Notes under the pieces: model-generated
What the model saw: the letters and a program-made list of their open reading frames with translations, nothing else
Database searches by the model: none
Told to the model about the DNA's origin: nothing
DNA from: Adineta steineri
Taxonomy: Eukaryota > Rotifera > Eurotatoria > Adinetida > Adinetidae
Length of the DNA stretch: 64,000 nucleotides
NCBI GenBank assembly: GCA_905250115.1
Contig: CAJNOI010000019.1
Coordinates: 53,819-117,818 of the forward strand
Direction: 5' to 3'
Translations under genes and position numbers: made by a program
Shown here: positions 63,992 through 64,000 of the stretch, one piece after another
Position numbering within the stretch: position 1 is the first letter of the stretch
How the letters are laid out: each line of letters starts with the position of its first letter

Positions 63992-64000
63992 AATAATATT

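Noticed and set aside
1-64000. CRISPR array, bacterial operon, rRNA or tRNA genes
   Set aside because: Genes are spliced and animal-like. No regularly spaced direct repeats, rRNA-like stretches or clear tRNA cloverleafs were seen by eye; a tRNA scan could still find a missed one.

Overview
This is an AT-rich, intron-bearing animal nuclear sequence. Genes are spliced, with many introns of only about 45-80 bases, long poly(A)/poly(T) runs between genes, and a few introns of 0.3-1 kb. The proteome is metazoan: GMF, ASB-type ankyrin/SOCS, type I PIP5K, TBL1, SRSF7-like, fatty acyl-CoA reductase, DAW1. One intronless gene (52935-53750) carries a domain that I recognise, from memory only, as common in bdelloid rotifer proteins. 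A bdelloid rotifer (for example Rotaria or Adineta) is therefore the best guess; this is inference, not proof.

Layout. At 1.4-3.6 kb (+) is a kelch-repeat gene, tail-to-tail with a glia maturation factor gene (-). At 5.2-8.5 kb (-) is an ankyrin/SOCS-box gene. At 9.8-21.2 kb (-) are two tandem, diverged type I phosphatidylinositol-4-phosphate 5-kinase genes. At 23.1-28.0 kb (+) is a large single-pass receptor-like protein built from WSC and C-type lectin domains. At 31.7-42.8 kb (+) is an 11-exon gene for a roughly 2,229-residue, mostly disordered protein with four copies of a DDPIVRRALERF-like motif. At 48.1-51.9 kb (+) is TBL1/TBL1XR1. At 52.9-53.75 kb (-) is the bdelloid-type intronless gene. 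At 54.6-57.3 kb (+) are two tandem SR splicing factors. At 58.0-63.6 kb (+) are three tightly packed genes: fatty acyl-CoA reductase, DAW1, and an EPSTI1-like protein ending in a CUE-like segment. The right edge holds the 3' part of a minus-strand gene.

Four introns hold compact inverted-repeat insertions that look like non-autonomous DNA transposons (6773-7075, 17721-17915, 23659-24063, 25688-25858). Two have flanking direct repeats of 5 and 8 bases; two are flanked by TA dinucleotides. No transposase gene, rRNA, tRNA or CRISPR array was seen.

The genes do not form one pathway. The notable local pairs are tandem paralogues (PIP5K x2, SR protein x2). The strongest candidates for undescribed biology are the disordered repeat-motif protein, the WSC/C-type-lectin receptor, the bdelloid-type domain protein and the EPSTI1-like/CUE-like protein. 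Exon boundaries were inferred by eye from GT/AG sites, reading phase and homology; no alignment or transcript data were available.
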